Origin: Eubacterium sp.
GTDB taxonomy: Bacteria > Bacillota > Clostridia > Lachnospirales > CAG-274
DNA length: 5,424 nucleotides
Direction of reading: 5' to 3'
Assembly (NCBI GenBank): GCA_020859645.1
Contig: JAJBVU010000204.1
Location: 1-5,424 of the forward strand
Made by a program: the position numbers and the translations under genes. Positions 5,373 through 5,424 of this stretch are shown here, one piece after another. Under the pieces are notes generated by a model that saw only the letters and a program-made list of their open reading frames with translations, did no database searches and was not told the origin of the DNA. How positions within the stretch are numbered: the first letter of the stretch is position 1; each line of letters opens with the position of its first letter.

Positions 5373-5424
5373 CCGATATCTTTCGGATTCCATTCGCATC
5401 CTTCGCCGTTGCACGGCTCTGTTT
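5360..5424 (-). CDS. Possible 3' end of an unidentified gene entering from the right
   Basis: On the - strand one frame runs in from the window edge and stops at TGA (5362-5360), giving about 20 residues: TEPCNGEGCEWNPKDIGQIP. The CxxxxC spacing and Gly/Asn/Asp-rich composition look protein-like, and the long hairpin at 5330-5372 overlaps its end as a terminator might. Only 63 coding bases are visible, and one other frame on each strand also runs to the window edge without a stop, so this is weak. Confidence 0.2.
   Translation of the reverse strand, partial: TEPCNGEGCEWNPKDIGQIP

Larger units (their letters stand above)
1342..5424. mobile_element. Decayed integrative/mobilizable element (left end, right end beyond window)
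   Basis: Downstream of the divIVA terminator the content changes from conserved host genes to a large serine recombinase, a broken STAND NTPase cargo gene and a relaxase remnant. Recombinase plus relaxase is the signature of integrative mobilizable or conjugative elements and Tn4451-like transposons of Clostridia. The left boundary is not seen precisely: it is inferred to lie between the terminator at 1341 and the recombinase 3' end at 1490, because such recombinase genes usually sit at an end of their element. The right end is not in the window. Decay of the cargo and the relaxase suggests the element no longer moves by conjugation, although the recombinase frame is intact. Confidence 0.6.

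Overview
The window joins a conserved chromosomal cell-division locus (about 1-1341) to the end of a decayed integrated mobile element (about 1342-5424). The host looks like a low-to-moderate GC Firmicute of class Clostridia, probably a gut Oscillospiraceae/Ruminococcaceae-type organism. The basis is the ylmH-divIVA gene pair, strong AGGAGG ribosome binding sites, A/T-rich intergenic DNA and a Tn4451/TnpX-type large serine recombinase. This is an inference; no rRNA or other species-level marker is present.

Left part, + strand: ylmH (S4-domain RNA-binding protein) is followed after 19 nt by divIVA (coiled-coil polar/septal scaffold, TTG start), and then by a strong intrinsic terminator. This is the distal end of the dcw-linked ylm cluster of Gram-positive bacteria. 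The expected host genes downstream (often lspA, ileS or similar) are not seen; foreign DNA begins instead.

Middle, - strand: a complete large serine recombinase (534 aa from its best ATG) converges on divIVA. It has the catalytic serine, recombinase domain, four-cysteine zinc ribbon, coiled coil and DUF4368-like tail. Two terminator-like hairpins and a short palindrome-rich segment lie between it and divIVA, and the left attachment junction of the element is most likely there. The recombinase has a good promoter, and an 11-bp perfect inverted repeat brackets that promoter.

Right part, + strand: three pieces of gene debris. (1) A STAND-type NTPase (NB-ARC-like) of a kind that can act in phage defence or regulation, broken by an internal deletion that removed everything between Walker A and Walker B and shifted the frame. 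(2) A short run of reading-frame fragments and a long A/T-rich palindrome. (3) The C-terminal part of a MobA-type relaxase, with a small 87-aa ORF nested out of frame inside it; that ORF has its own good Shine-Dalgarno sequence and a 45-bp tandem duplication that stays open in both frames. Recombinase plus relaxase remnant point to an integrative mobilizable or conjugative element, with the STAND gene as cargo. The recombinase looks intact while cargo and transfer genes are decaying.

No rRNA, tRNA, CRISPR array or complete insertion sequence was found.
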